A stretch of 64,000 nt of DNA. It comes from Arthrospira sp. PCC 9108. GTDB taxonomy: Bacteria > Cyanobacteriota > Cyanobacteriia > Cyanobacteriales > Microcoleaceae. Shown one piece after another: positions 8,319-17,903 of this stretch (position 1 is the first letter of the stretch; each line of letters begins with the position of its first letter). Below the pieces are notes generated by a model. It was not told the origin of the DNA. It ran no database searches and worked only from the letters and a program-made list of their open reading frames with translations. Made by a program: the position numbers and the translations under genes. The DNA lies in contig CP066886.1 of assembly GCA_016745315.1 (NCBI GenBank), positions 3,658,501 through 3,722,500 of the forward strand. The letters are read 5' to 3'.

Positions 8319-8915
8319 TTAAACGGAGCGTTCTTCAATGACCTGATCGATTAAACCATATTCGTGAGCTTCGGCGGCGGACATAAAGTAATCGCGATCG
8401 GTGTCTTTCTCGATTTTTTCGAGAGTTTGACCGGATCTTTCTGCTAACATCTCATTGAGGACCTTACGAATTCGGAGAATTTCTTTAGCCTCAATTTCGA
8501 TATCAGTTGCTTGTCCGCGAGTACCCCCCAAAGGTTGGTGAATCATAATCCTAGCATTGGGGAGGGCTAACCGTTTACCTTTAGTACCCGCAGCCAGTAG
8601 AAATGCGCCCATAGAAGCAGCCATACCCACGCAGATAGTGACTACATCAGACTTGATATATTGCATGGTATCGTAAATTGCCATACCTGCAGTTACCGAA
8701 CCACCGGGGGAATTGATATAGAGGTAAATGGGTTTCGAGGGGTCTTCCGAGTCCAAATACAGCATATAAGCCACGATCGCATTAGCAATACCATCGTCAA
8801 CTTCTTCGGACAAAAAGATAATTCGTTCGCGGAACAGTCTTTCATAGATACCGATCCACTGTTCATAGGTACTACCAGGAAGTCGATAAGGAACACTGGG
8901 AACACCAATAGGCAT
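8319..8915 (-). CDS. clpP3: ClpP protease subunit, ClpP3-like, catalytically complete
   Basis: 198 aa. The serine-protease triad is visible: Ser101 in GMAASMG, His126 in MIHQPLGG, and an Asp near 171-175 in KDTDRDY. The start MPIGVPSVPYRLPG matches cyanobacterial ClpP3 as I remember it. ClpP3 forms a mixed ring with inactive ClpR and works with a Clp ATPase to degrade proteins. It is last of three clp paralogs on the minus strand, 158 bp after the middle one. Confidence 0.9.
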   Translation of the reverse strand: MPIGVPSVPYRLPGSTYEQWIGIYERLFRERIIFLSEEVDDGIANAIVAYMLYLDSEDPSKPIYLYINSPGGSVTAGMAIYDTMQYIKSDVVTICVGMAASMGAFLLAAGTKGKRLALPNARIMIHQPLGGTRGQATDIEIEAKEILRIRKVLNEMLAERSGQTLEKIEKDTDRDYFMSAAEAHEYGLIDQVIEERSV

Positions 8916-9073
8916 AATTATTAATCCTCTTGTCTCGATCAGATTATCATTTAACTCTAGTAACAGAGTAGTTGCGCGGGAGATACTGTTGCCACTGTCG
9001 CCGGGGGCGAGGATAATTAGGCTCTAATTAATCTCCCCGGCGTGTTTTCCCATAACAGGTCAGGGAAATCAAA

Positions 9074-9715
9074 TCAGCTTTTTTGAGTTGTTAAAACACG
9101 GTCGATGATACCATACTCTTTGGCCTGTTCAGGGGTCATGTAAAAAGTGCGGTTCATATCCTTAGTAAGTTTCTCAACGGGTTGACCAGTATTTTGGTGA
9201 AATATATCCATCATTAAAACCCGTTTCGAGAGGATTTCCTCAGCGGTTACTTGAATATCCGTAGCTTGTCCTTGGGTTCCTGTTTGGGGGTTATAAAGAG
9301 TAATCATCGAATTAGGAAGACTAGCCCGTTTACCTTTAGAACCGCAGGACAATAACAAAGCTGCCATCCCCACGGCTTGACCCAAACAGATAGTAACAAT
9401 CTCAGATTTGATGTGTTGCATAGTGTCATAGACAGCCAAAGCCGCCATAACTGACATCATTCCCATCGACTCATTAGCCATACCTGCTAGGACTGGATCA
9501 CCAATAGAGTTGATGTACATATAGATGGGCTTATTGTGATCATCAGAGTCAAGATACAACATAGACGACACTAAGGAATTAGCGACACCCGTTGTCAGAG
9601 GCTGATTCAGAAAAATAATTCGCTCTTGACTCAAGCGAGTATATATGTTAACCCACTGCCAGTATTGACTACCAGGAATCTGATAGGGAACGCGAAGAAC
9701 TTCATCGACAGGCAT
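9074..9715 (-). CDS. ClpP-family subunit lacking the catalytic triad (extra ClpR-like paralog)
   Basis: 213 aa, same fold as its neighbours. The nucleophile serine is replaced by Gly (GQAVGMAALLL) and the histidine motif by TLYNPQTG. There is an insertion of about 12 residues (NESMGMMSVMAA) near the handle region. It should be proteolytically dead and probably joins the ClpP3/ClpR ring. It lies 24 bp after clpR, so co-transcription is likely. Family is certain; the role of this third paralog is not known to me. Confidence 0.85.
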   Translation of the reverse strand: MPVDEVLRVPYQIPGSQYWQWVNIYTRLSQERIIFLNQPLTTGVANSLVSSMLYLDSDDHNKPIYMYINSIGDPVLAGMANESMGMMSVMAALAVYDTMQHIKSEIVTICLGQAVGMAALLLSCGSKGKRASLPNSMITLYNPQTGTQGQATDIQVTAEEILSKRVLMMDIFHQNTGQPVEKLTKDMNRTFYMTPEQAKEYGIIDRVLTTQKS

Positions 9716-9739
9716 AATTTGTAAGCACCAGCAAGTTTA

Positions 9740-10435
9740 CTACACACCAACAGGTAATTGTTTGGGCAATTCCTTAGTGCTTTCGAGAACCCGATCAATC
9801 AAGCCATATTCTTTAGCCGCCTCTGGTGTTAGATAGAACATGCGATCGGTATCTTTGGCAATTTTTTCGACAGGTTGTCCGGTATTTTTGGACAAAATAC
9901 CCAAGATAGATGCTTTGTTGGCTAGGACTTCTTTCGCCCTAATTTGGATATCTGTAGCTTGAGATCGTCCCATCCCCATACGAGGTTGGTTTAAAACAAT
10001 GGTGGCATGGGGGAGACTGGTGCGACAGCCTTTGGTCCCCGCCGAGAGAATCATCGCCGCTGTACCCATAGCCTGACCAATGCAGATAGTATGCACAGGG
10101 GGCTTGACATAGTTGATGGTATCGCAAATGGCGAAGGCTTCGGTGTCTTGTCCGATCGCATCTCCGGTATACCACGAGGTTCCGGTAGAGTTGATATAGA
10201 AGAAAATCGGCTTTTCTGGATCGGAAAATTGCAGATAAAGCAACTGGGCGATAATTAATTTGGTGACATCAACCCCTAGTTGTCGCTTATATTCGTCTGA
10301 GGAAACTAGAGGCGACCCTAGATAGATAATCCTTTCCTTGAGTAGCAAGGAGGGTAGGTCTGGTGGTGGTGTCCGAATGGGACTGTCGCTGTAGTAGTAT
10401 GGTGATTGCACAGTATAAACCGATGAACTCATCAA
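9740..10435 (-). CDS. clpR: ClpR, inactive Clp protease subunit
   Basis: 231 aa. The segments RTPPPDLPSLLLKERIIYLG and NSTGTSWYTGDAIG are characteristic of cyanobacterial ClpR. Serine is replaced by Gly in GQAMGTAAMIL and His by Asn in IVLNQPRMG. ClpR pairs with ClpP3 in the essential cyanobacterial ClpP3/R core. It is the first gene of the minus-strand clp cluster; its promoter must lie in 10436-10563, shared with the divergent VWA gene. Confidence 0.9.
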   Translation of the reverse strand: MMSSSVYTVQSPYYYSDSPIRTPPPDLPSLLLKERIIYLGSPLVSSDEYKRQLGVDVTKLIIAQLLYLQFSDPEKPIFFYINSTGTSWYTGDAIGQDTEAFAICDTINYVKPPVHTICIGQAMGTAAMILSAGTKGCRTSLPHATIVLNQPRMGMGRSQATDIQIRAKEVLANKASILGILSKNTGQPVEKIAKDTDRMFYLTPEAAKEYGLIDRVLESTKELPKQLPVGV

Positions 10436-10563
10436 AGAGGTTAGACTATATACTAGCGCAACTTGTAGATCAGTCCTGTTAATAGGCTGATGGGAAATTA
10501 CCGACCATCTACCCAGGGACTGTTCAGATCCTATAACTGAATTTGAAATCCCGGAGGTCTTCT

Positions 10564-11802
10564 ATGAAAGTCAGTTTGCAGCCTTCTCTCAACGATCCGA
10601 ACCTAGACCCCAATCAAGAATCGAACCAGCGTCAACTGTCAATTTCGGTTTCAGCGATTCCTGATCCGTTTGAGGGTCAAGTTCCCATGAATCTATGTTT
10701 GATTTTAGACCACAGTGGGTCTATGAATGGTCAACCCTTGGAAACGGTTAAACAGGCGGCGAAAGAACTTATCGATCGCTTAAATGTGGGCGATCGCATT
10801 TCGGTAGTTGCTTTTGATCACCGAGCTAAGGTATTGGTTCCTAATCAGGATATCGCCGATCCTGATGGTATCAAAAAAAAGATTGATGGTTTGCGCTGTT
10901 CCGGGGGAACTGCTATTGATGAAGGTCTCAAGCTGGGAATTGAGGAGTTAGGAAAGGGTAAACAGGATCGGATTTCTCAAGGGTTTTTACTGACTGACGG
11001 CGAAAATGAACACGGGGATAATAAACGTTGTCTCAAATTAGCCAAACTCGCCACCGAATATAAGTTAACTATTAATTCTTTGGGATTTGGAAACGACTGG
11101 AATCAGGATATTTTGGAGAAAATTGCTGATGCGGGTGGCGGTGCTTTGGGATATATTGAATATCCCGAACAGGCGATCGCTGAGTTTGGCCGTCTGTTTA
11201 CCCGTATGCAATCGGTGGGACTCACTAACGCTTACCTATTATTCTCCTTCTTTCCTAATGTCCGTTTGGCTCAACTCAAGCCAATTGCACAAGTTTATCC
11301 CGATACTATTGAACTTCCTATACAGCCAGAAGGCGAACAACTCGCGGTGCGCTTGGGGGATTTAATGAAGGATACCGAACGGATTATCTTGGCTAACCTT
11401 TATGTTAACAATTTGTCTATGGGTAAACAGGCGATCGCTCAAATTCAAGTCCGCTATGATGACCCCGCTTTGGGTATTGAAAGGCTTTATTCTCAACCTG
11501 TTTTGGTGGAAGCTAATGTGATTGGAGATTATCGCCCTACCTCCGATCCCAAGGTTCAACAACATATTCTGGCCTTGGCTAAGTACCGACAAACTCAAAT
11601 CGCGGAAACTAAACTACAACAAGGCGATCGTGCCGGTGCTGCTACTATGTTACAAACGGCGGCTAAAACGGCTTTACAAATGGGTGACAATAGTGCTGCT
11701 ACTGTCCTACAAGGTAGTGCAACTCGCCTCCAGTCCGGCGAAGAACTATCCGACTCCGAACGCAAGAAAACCCGCATAGCATCGAAAACAACTCTCAAGT
11801 AG
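10564..11802 (+). CDS. VWA-domain protein
   Basis: 412 aa from the ATG at 10564, which has GGAGGTC seven bases upstream; an upstream TTG at 10543 is less likely. The MIDAS metal site DHSGSMN starts at residue 49, followed by the DGTAID- and TDGEN-type loops of a von Willebrand A domain (about 42-220). The C-terminal half has beta strands and a helical tail (ILALAKYRQTQIAETKLQQG). No signal peptide. VWA proteins bind protein partners through a metal ion; partner unknown. Confidence 0.82.
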   Translation: MKVSLQPSLNDPNLDPNQESNQRQLSISVSAIPDPFEGQVPMNLCLILDHSGSMNGQPLETVKQAAKELIDRLNVGDRISVVAFDHRAKVLVPNQDIADPDGIKKKIDGLRCSGGTAIDEGLKLGIEELGKGKQDRISQGFLLTDGENEHGDNKRCLKLAKLATEYKLTINSLGFGNDWNQDILEKIADAGGGALGYIEYPEQAIAEFGRLFTRMQSVGLTNAYLLFSFFPNVRLAQLKPIAQVYPDTIELPIQPEGEQLAVRLGDLMKDTERIILANLYVNNLSMGKQAIAQIQVRYDDPALGIERLYSQPVLVEANVIGDYRPTSDPKVQQHILALAKYRQTQIAETKLQQGDRAGAATMLQTAAKTALQMGDNSAATVLQGSATRLQSGEELSDSERKKTRIASKTTLK

Positions 11803-12145
11803 ATCTAGGCTGGTTGAGGGTGTCGGGAGCATGGCTTTCCCGCTTCCCTCTTCCTTCTAACTTCCTTCTAACTAAGCTGTTATTGAGAAAAACTCTCAAA
11901 AAAAACTTTGTCGCCCCAAGCGCTAAGGGTTGACAAGCACCGGGAACTAATGGTAGAATATTGACATATAGTTAAATAATGGAAATCTCTGCCTAAATAC
12001 TAAAAATGTCACTATTCCCATTATCTAAAAGTATACCAGAAGCCACCCGCCAAGGCAAGCACCCCCAGAAAAAAAATTTTTCGCAACAAAACTTAATTTT
12101 TTGTTACAAAAGTTAACATAAGTCTCGGAGAGAATTTGTTATTTG
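11803..12145. other. Intergenic region between convergent genes
   Basis: The 3' ends of the VWA gene and gmk face each other here. A TTGACA-like and TAGAAT-like pair occurs near 11928-11958, but no gene follows. AT-rich runs with poly-A/poly-T lie around 12070-12120. No RNA gene recognised. Confidence 0.4.
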
Positions 12146-12700
12146 TTAAAAGAGGGTTTCGAGTTCTGCGAGGGCGCGATCGAGGTTGTCGTTGATTAAG
12201 GTGTGGTTAAATTCCCCGGCGGCGGCGATTTCAGTTTTAGCTAGTTGAATACGACGGGCGATCGCCTCTTCGGAGTCAGTGGCGCGATTTCGCAGACGGT
12301 TCTCTAGCTCCTGTAGGTCAGGTGGTAGGATAAAAATTCGCACAGCCTGGGGAAAAGTCTGTGATACCTGTCTAGCGCCTTCTAGTTCGATTTCCAGTAG
12401 AACATTCTCTCCCTGCTGAATTTTATGTTCTACAGCCAAGCGGGGTGTCCCGTAGAAATTGCCGGCAAACTCAGCCCATTCTAGTAACTCTTGCTGTTGA
12501 ACCATTTGTTGAAAGCGATCGCGAGTTACGAAAAAATAGTCCTTTCCATCGACCTCTCCGGGACGGGGAGATCGGGTAGTTACAGAGACGGAAAGATGTA
12601 GTTGTGGGTGTTTTTTCAGGAGCGATCGGATAATGGTTCCTTTTCCCACCCCACTGGGTCCAGTAATGACAATGAGTTGGCCAGTTTTGCTGTCAATCAT
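12146..12700 (-). CDS. gmk: Guanylate kinase
   Basis: 184 aa, a normal length. The P-loop GPSGVGKGT lies at residues 14-22, followed by SVSVTTRSPRPGE (GMP-binding) and ENVLLEIELEGA. The enzyme phosphorylates GMP to GDP using ATP in the cytoplasm. It lies 33 bp after remA on the same strand, a pairing common in cyanobacteria and Firmicutes. Confidence 0.95.
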   Translation of the reverse strand: MIDSKTGQLIVITGPSGVGKGTIIRSLLKKHPQLHLSVSVTTRSPRPGEVDGKDYFFVTRDRFQQMVQQQELLEWAEFAGNFYGTPRLAVEHKIQQGENVLLEIELEGARQVSQTFPQAVRIFILPPDLQELENRLRNRATDSEEAIARRIQLAKTEIAAAGEFNHTLINDNLDRALAELETLF

Positions 12701-12733
12701 CTTAAATGTAGTTAATGGTGAACCTCGATAGGT

Positions 12734-13000
12734 TTATGAAAGGCGATTAGTGCCGTTTTTCTCAATCACAAATCGGTTAGCGACTGTCTCTGGCTGAATG
12801 GCTGAGAGAACCACATGATTTGAGTCTGTAATAATCACGGCTCTGGTGCGGCGTCCATAGGTAGCATCAATAAGTTGTCCTCGGTCTCGTGCATCTGTAA
12901 TGATACGCTTAATGGGGGCAGATTCTGGGCCAACAATAGCGATAACACGATTACCACAGATAATATTGCCAAAGCCGATATTAATGAGTTGAATATCCAT
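12734..13000 (-). CDS. remA: RemA/DUF370 family DNA-binding regulator
   Basis: 88 aa from the ATG at 12998-13000, starting MDIQLINIGFGNII. The block IKRIITDARDRGQLIDATYG is the family hallmark. RemA in Bacillus binds DNA and activates matrix genes; in cyanobacteria its role is less clear. An upstream extension of the frame has no family similarity, so I chose the internal ATG. Confidence 0.9.
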   Translation of the reverse strand: MDIQLINIGFGNIICGNRVIAIVGPESAPIKRIITDARDRGQLIDATYGRRTRAVIITDSNHVVLSAIQPETVANRFVIEKNGTNRLS

Positions 13001-13365
13001 AAAATTTCTACAGGTAGAATAAAGGTAGGTGCGATCGCTTTGATGGTATGAGCCCATAAATTGTATATTCTTACCAACTCGAAAGTATCGCCCACAAAAA
13101 TTGTAGTCGGATCGGCTCCCATAATCAATATTTAATCTGAAAAACTCTATCTGGGGGCTGATGGGGTCTCTTTTACCTGGAGACAAAGGAAACCGGGGAG
13201 ATGATGAAAACTGAGTCCTGTTGCTGCTTAAAAAACTAGATAGGAGGGTTGATGAACTAGATCACTTAATTTTGTGATCTGTGTCAGTGCTGGTGTCAAA
13301 AATATGTGAACCCACTAATTAAGATTTTTGTATGAGTATTTGCTTGTGAGTATTTAAAGTTTAGT
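13001..13365. other. Intergenic upstream of remA-gmk
   Basis: Should hold the remA-gmk promoter. A HIP1 site lies near 13031. The dyad GATCAC..GTGATC (13259-13280) may be a terminator for the DUF4126 gene or an operator. No gene recognised. Confidence 0.4.
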
Positions 13366-13959
13366 TTAATCAGGGTCTTGCTTCCCCAGTCGAGGCTGGC
13401 TACGATGGCGATTACTAGCCTGCTGAGTATACCATTTATACCATTCTGTAGAGCTACGAATAGCGAGCCAGAGCAAGAATAAAGCAATTAACCCCCCCTG
13501 TTCAGGAGCATCAAAAGCAAACATAACCAGAGCAATACACAAACCATCCTGGACAAAAATTGCCCATAGAGGTAAGCCTCGCAGACGGTAAAACCATCCG
13601 GCTTGTACCAATTGTAAGACTAAAGCCAAAAGTCCCCCAACAATTCCCAGCAACCACAACACCCAGGAGGGGAAAGAACTGGCTTCAGCGATCGCCAAAC
13701 CCATAATCGCTCCGACTACCGGACTAAACACCAGTTGAAATACCTGGAGAATGCGCTGTCCTAATAATTGTTTCGAGGCGAAAAGTTCAAAGAGGGACCA
13801 GCTCACCAAAACACCAATTACCACCTTGGGAGACAGATCCGAAAGAATTGGTACATCAGACCATAAATTATTTCGCAGTAATCCAATTAGTAGCAGTGGA
13901 AGCGCAATTCTCATACCTCCTGCTGCTGATGCGGAAAGAACTGCTAAAATTTCAATCAT
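13366..13959 (-). CDS. DUF4126 family membrane protein
   Basis: 197 aa with about five hydrophobic segments. It starts MIEILAVLSASAAGGMRIAL, the typical small-residue-rich DUF4126 start, and contains LVFSPVVGAIMGLAIAEASS. Inner-membrane location is expected; function is unknown in the family. Stands alone on the minus strand. Confidence 0.75.
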   Translation of the reverse strand: MIEILAVLSASAAGGMRIALPLLLIGLLRNNLWSDVPILSDLSPKVVIGVLVSWSLFELFASKQLLGQRILQVFQLVFSPVVGAIMGLAIAEASSFPSWVLWLLGIVGGLLALVLQLVQAGWFYRLRGLPLWAIFVQDGLCIALVMFAFDAPEQGGLIALFLLWLAIRSSTEWYKWYTQQASNRHRSQPRLGKQDPD

Positions 13960-14029
13960 AGAAAGCCATTATGCTCCAGTAACTCGAAAAGGATGGTTTT
14001 ATCCTAGCACCCCATCAAAATCAGTCCAG

Positions 14030-14130
14030 TCATGTTCAGGGGGGAAGGGTAGAGAATGGGGTCGCCCCCATCCCCTCCCATTCAAAACCGTACTTGAGAC
14101 TTTCGCATCATAGGGCTCCCGATGTGGATG
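14030..14130 (-). mobile_element. Group II intron 3' fragment (domains V/VI region)
   Basis: The minus strand contains GCGAAAGTCTCAAGTACGG followed by GAATGGGAGGGG, the domain V/VI pattern also seen intact at 46137-46213. The paired strand is altered (GAGCCCTATGATG instead of GAGCCGTATGAGG). The sequence between here and the IS630 fragment (14131-14281) looks like further intron remnant with no open frame. Confidence 0.7.
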
Positions 14131-14281
14131 CCCAATTGGTCAGTGGTACAGTGTTGACTTCACCGCTTAGTCCTTCTTCTTTCAGAACTATATGCACACG
14201 TAGTCTTTAAACTCGTCTTCGCCATAACACCCCCACCGGTCGCCGGACCTACATCCACACCGTGGCGCGTCTGCTTAATCT

Positions 14282-14742
14282 GTTCAATCTGAGCAATAAA
14301 CTCCTCTCGCTGTTGCTGATCACGTTCTTGGTAGCCGTAAGTTTTTTTTTCTGGTGAAGCCAATTTTCTTCAAGGCTCTGGATATGGTGCGAGGAGAGAT
14401 GTCGTCATCCCAAAGTTCAGCCATTTGAGCGGAGGTTTTGTCGCCATGCTCTTGGGCAAAAGCCTTGAATTTTTGCCAGTCGGTAATTTTGTGGTTATTG
14501 CCAGGTCGGTGATTAGGTTTAGGGAGGAAGTCTCCGGTCTGTGCTTTTCTTTGCAGCCAGAGATTAATGGTGTTCCGGCTGACATGGAAAACTTGACTGG
14601 CTTCTGTTTTGGGCATACCGTCTAGTTCAATTGCATTAATAACTTTTTGTCTGAGGTCGTAACTATAGGGGGCTGGCATTTTTTGTCTTCTTAGTCATCT
14701 CGTCCTCTCCATTATACGTCCTAACTTTCCTGTCTGGTGCTA
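14282..14742 (-). mobile_element. IS630 fragment, 5' half only
   Basis: Nearly identical to the first 460 bp of the IS630 at 6305, including the end sequence TAGCACCAGACAGG and flanking TA. It holds the complete HTH frame (14320-14679, 119 aa) and the A9 slippage run, then stops matching after CAGATTGAACAGA. The complementary 3' half, overlapping by about 37 bp, is at 43018-43559. Confidence 0.85.
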
Positions 14743-14744
14743 TA

Positions 14745-14812
14745 CATTGCCCTCACCCTAAATCTGGATCCCAGATACATTGCCCTCACCCTAAATCTGG
14801 ATCCCAGAGGGG
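14745..14812. repeat. Two copies of a 31-bp repeat
   Basis: TACATTGCCCTCACCC.. is repeated directly at 14743 and 14774, each followed by a GGATCCCAGA motif. A related inverted copy flanks the IS630 at 7264. It may be a small palindrome-rich element used as IS630 target (contains TA at the junction). Confidence 0.7.
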
Positions 14813-14832
14813 GAGAGGGACTTTTACCAGAA

Positions 14833-16057
14833 TTATCCATAGTAGCGTCCTCGCCACTGGGTAGGTCTTTGGGTAGCGGAGAGAAAGAGGCGGAGAACAG
14901 CGAGAGGGTCAGCGAGGGGAGACAGCCAGAATACCCACTTAGCTTGTGCTTGGCTGAAGTCATAGGAAGAAGCGATCGCCGCCGACAAAGCGACACGGAT
15001 AATAAACAGGAAAGCATTTAAGCGCCATAGCCAGGTGAAGATAGGGTTATGGTAGGGAAAGAGGAACCCGAAAGCGAGAGCGATAGTTAAGACCAGTATG
15101 GGTAAACCCTGACAGCAGAATAGGAGAGCGAGATCCGCCCAGAGTCCGGCGGTAGAGGAAGCATCCTTTAAATCAAGCGATCGCCCCCAGCCGGACCAAG
15201 TATCCATAAACCCATCATACATCCGCACCTTCAGCAGGGCGGCCCCATCCCAAAACCCGACGCGAAAGCCTTTCTGAGCAGCATTTCTAGCCAAAGTCAC
15301 ATCATCACAAAAGGAATTTGAGGCGGTGGTGTAACCATTGAGGGCTTCCAAAACCGAGCGGCGACACAAAAAGCATTGACCGTTAGCCATAACCCGCTCA
15401 GGGGTCATGGGGGCGGTATCAGGGGGACCAAATCGATATACGAGGGTAATTAAGAGGGCAGGTTGTAACCACAATTCCCCTGGGTATTTAAGGATAAACT
15501 GAGAGGATAGAGAAATCAGGTCATATTGAGCATTTTCTGCAGCCCTAACCAAGGCGGCGACCAGTCCGGGTTGAGGTTGTGTGTCTGCATCAATACCCAA
15601 AACCCATTGGGAGGCGGGGGAAGTGCGTAAAAAGCCAGTATGTAAAGCCCAAGGACGACCTACCCAGCCGGGAGGTAAGGGGTCGTCGGTAGTTAAGCGG
15701 AAACGAGGGTCGCGCTGGCTTTGGGCGATGACCATATCTGGGGTGGCATCGACTGAGTTACTATCAACTATGATGATTTCGCGTACTTCATAGCCCTGGG
15801 CGCTTAAACCGGATAAACAAGGACTGAGGCGGGCGGCTTCGTTGAGGGTGGGGACAATGACGCTAACTTTACCCAATAGGTCTGGGGTGGGGGGGCTATG
15901 TGTAATTGTGGGCGGCGCAGTAACCCTCGAAATAGGCGGGAGAGTAGAATGGCGGTAGCGGGGAGTTGCACGGAAAGTATCAACAGGGCTAAGGCACTGA
16001 TACTCTCGTAAGTTGATAAGTTAAATAGGGCTAGTAGACCAGGGCTGGGGATGAACA
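14833..16057 (-). CDS. cruG: Family 2 glycosyltransferase, CruG-like, one frameshift
   Basis: The frame 14833-15876 (347 aa) has the GT2 core: SVIVPTLNEAARL, IIVDSNSVDAT, LGIDADTQPQPG, then several C-terminal membrane segments. An overlapping frame upstream (to about 16057) supplies an N-terminal membrane helix and joins at RPQLHIAPP. The shift lies in a run of C (G on the plus strand, 15890-15898), so a sequencing error or recent mutation is likely. CruG is a carotenoid 2'-O-glycosyltransferase involved in myxoxanthophyll synthesis. The CruG label rests on my memory of the family; GT2 is secure. Confidence 0.7.
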
Positions 16058-16266
16058 TAAAGGGAAAACGCACGGGAATATATATGGGCGGGTGTGGTGG
16101 TGGTTGACTGACGGAAGTTAATGCGATCGCTATTAGACCAGTTTTCGCTGTCAATGGTCAAGTCGGAGAATATCCGTTTTGACCAGAGTAAACAAACCAG
16201 CCTCGCCAGCCCTAATGTCAGGTTAGGCAGTAGCCACAACCGCCACTATATCCAGGGTTAATCAAA

Positions 16267-16352
16267 TGCGGACGAAAGGACTTGAACCTAGTCTATAGGC
16301 TGTAACCCCTATTCTATCGTTACTTAGGTGTTACTCAAAGCCATAACAGGAT
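16267..16352. repeat. Left 86-bp inverted repeat of recombinase cassette / attL of element A
   Basis: The outer 23 bp are the 3' end of tRNA-Leu(UAG), in the same orientation as the intact tRNA at 35078. This gives the direct-repeat pair 16267-16289 and 35078-35100 expected of attL/attR. The whole 86 bp is repeated, inverted and without mismatch, at 17904-17989. It contains GTTACTTAGGTGTTACTC, a pair of AGTAAC motifs that may be recombinase arm sites. Confidence 0.88.
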
Positions 16353-16368
16353 AACAAGTGAGTAAAAA

Positions 16369-17826
16369 ATGAGTAACGCTACTGATACCCCTACAGTAGG
16401 GGGAAAGGGCAACTACGATGAGAGTTACGCTAGATTCCTGAAAGCCTATCAAGACTTTAAAGGGGAATGTCCCAAAGGAGTGACACTCAAACTACAAAAG
16501 TCCGGGGCTAGGTACAACCTACTATTGCAGTTTAAGCAACCACCTACCGGGAAACGGCTACCCAAGGCGGCTAACCTTGAGTGTACACCCCAAGGGGTGA
16601 TAGACGGGGTTAAGAAAGCTAAACTGGTATCAGAAGCCCTAGGGACTATCACTAGCACTAGTGAGTTCTGGGATTGGTATGATACGACTATTCTAGGAAA
16701 GAATCAGATTGAGGATAATCTGATAACCTACCGGGAAATATTCCAACAACTGGAAGATGAGTATTTTGCCGGGTACAACCGCAATACAGGTCGCCCTCGC
16801 TCCCGGGATGTGGTAAGTGACCTGACATCTTATCACCAAAGTAAAGGGGTCTTTTTTGAACTGTTCCCTAACTGGGATGAATATCCTAGCTGGGAGGGTT
16901 TCAAGGCTATGTTGTATACCCCTCTACAGAACGGAGAGGAGCTGATAGGCTCTAAAACCTTCAAAGAGCGTTACTACATCTTAAAAGCCATCGCTAAGAA
17001 ATCACCTAACAAAGAACACTTGCTTAAACAGCTTGAACCTATTAATCCCAAACAAACGAAATTTAAAAAGAAACAACGGTTATCTGTTGACGTGTTTAAA
17101 GATTGGTGGATTAATACCAAAAAAGAAGCCTACACCATCAGAAATCCACAGCATCAATCATCAAGACACGCTTGGCTATGGGTAACAGGCATGGCAGTAA
17201 TGTATGGGTTAAGACCCACCGAAATAGCCGCTGCTGTTAATTTAACTAAGTCATTTGTAACTGAAGATGGCGTAATCATCAAAGCACTATCAGACCCTGA
17301 TAATCAGGATAATTACTTGGTGTTAGGAGATTACACTTACTTTACTGACTCAGAAGGCAGAAAGGTTAGCATCAAGACAGGAGGTAGGATTGTAGCCCCT
17401 ATTCCTAGCCTTGATATGTTTAAATTTCTGGAATTAAAAAAACCATTGCTACCAAAATACACACCTAGGGCGGGTAGCCTACCTCATACGATAGTTAGGG
17501 GGTTTAATGGTTTATTTGATAGAAGGCTTGCATCTATGAAATGTCCTGTAACTCAAAAATACGCTTTCAGGCGACTATATAACCTACTGGGTGAGAAGTA
17601 TGGACTGCCTATCGAGTTACGGGCTAGGCTTATGGGACATAGTACAATCGTCAATGAGAGTAAATATAAAACAGAAGGGATTGACGCTACCTTAGAAGTC
17701 CTCAAAGGGGTTTCTAAGTTACCTATACCATTGAACGTAGCCATAGAACGGTTAACAGCGTTAGGGTTTGATGTTGACACTCCAGAAGCTAAGGCATTTC
17801 TCAGAGTTATCTATCAGATAGATTAA
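16369..17826 (+). CDS. Tyrosine recombinase (integrase) of element A, complete
   Basis: 485 aa from ATG at 16369, 17 bp inside the left inverted repeat. The N-terminal half (residues 1-230) is a DNA-binding region shared with the two other copies. The catalytic part has the arginine in YGLRPTEIAAA (about 281), KYAFRRLYNLLGE (about 397), and GHSTIVNESKY with histidine near 423 and tyrosine near 432. The box II arginine is in YAFRR. It should cut at the tRNA-Leu(UAG) 3' end and integrate element A. The gene and its two flanking inverted att copies form a self-contained cassette. Confidence 0.88.
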   Translation: MSNATDTPTVGGKGNYDESYARFLKAYQDFKGECPKGVTLKLQKSGARYNLLLQFKQPPTGKRLPKAANLECTPQGVIDGVKKAKLVSEALGTITSTSEFWDWYDTTILGKNQIEDNLITYREIFQQLEDEYFAGYNRNTGRPRSRDVVSDLTSYHQSKGVFFELFPNWDEYPSWEGFKAMLYTPLQNGEELIGSKTFKERYYILKAIAKKSPNKEHLLKQLEPINPKQTKFKKKQRLSVDVFKDWWINTKKEAYTIRNPQHQSSRHAWLWVTGMAVMYGLRPTEIAAAVNLTKSFVTEDGVIIKALSDPDNQDNYLVLGDYTYFTDSEGRKVSIKTGGRIVAPIPSLDMFKFLELKKPLLPKYTPRAGSLPHTIVRGFNGLFDRRLASMKCPVTQKYAFRRLYNLLGEKYGLPIELRARLMGHSTIVNESKYKTEGIDATLEVLKGVSKLPIPLNVAIERLTALGFDVDTPEAKAFLRVIYQID

Positions 17827-17851
17827 TCTAATCGTCAACCTTTCATAAATT

Positions 17852-17886
17852 AACACCCCTAGACTAAACCCCTAGGGGTTATTTTA
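17852..17886 (+). terminator. Rho-independent terminator after recombinase
   Basis: AACACCCCTAG, short loop, CTAGGGGTT, then a T-rich run. It matches the terminator position of the first recombinase (986-1018). Confidence 0.7.
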
Positions 17887-17903
17887 TGGCTACAGATTGA
17901 TGG

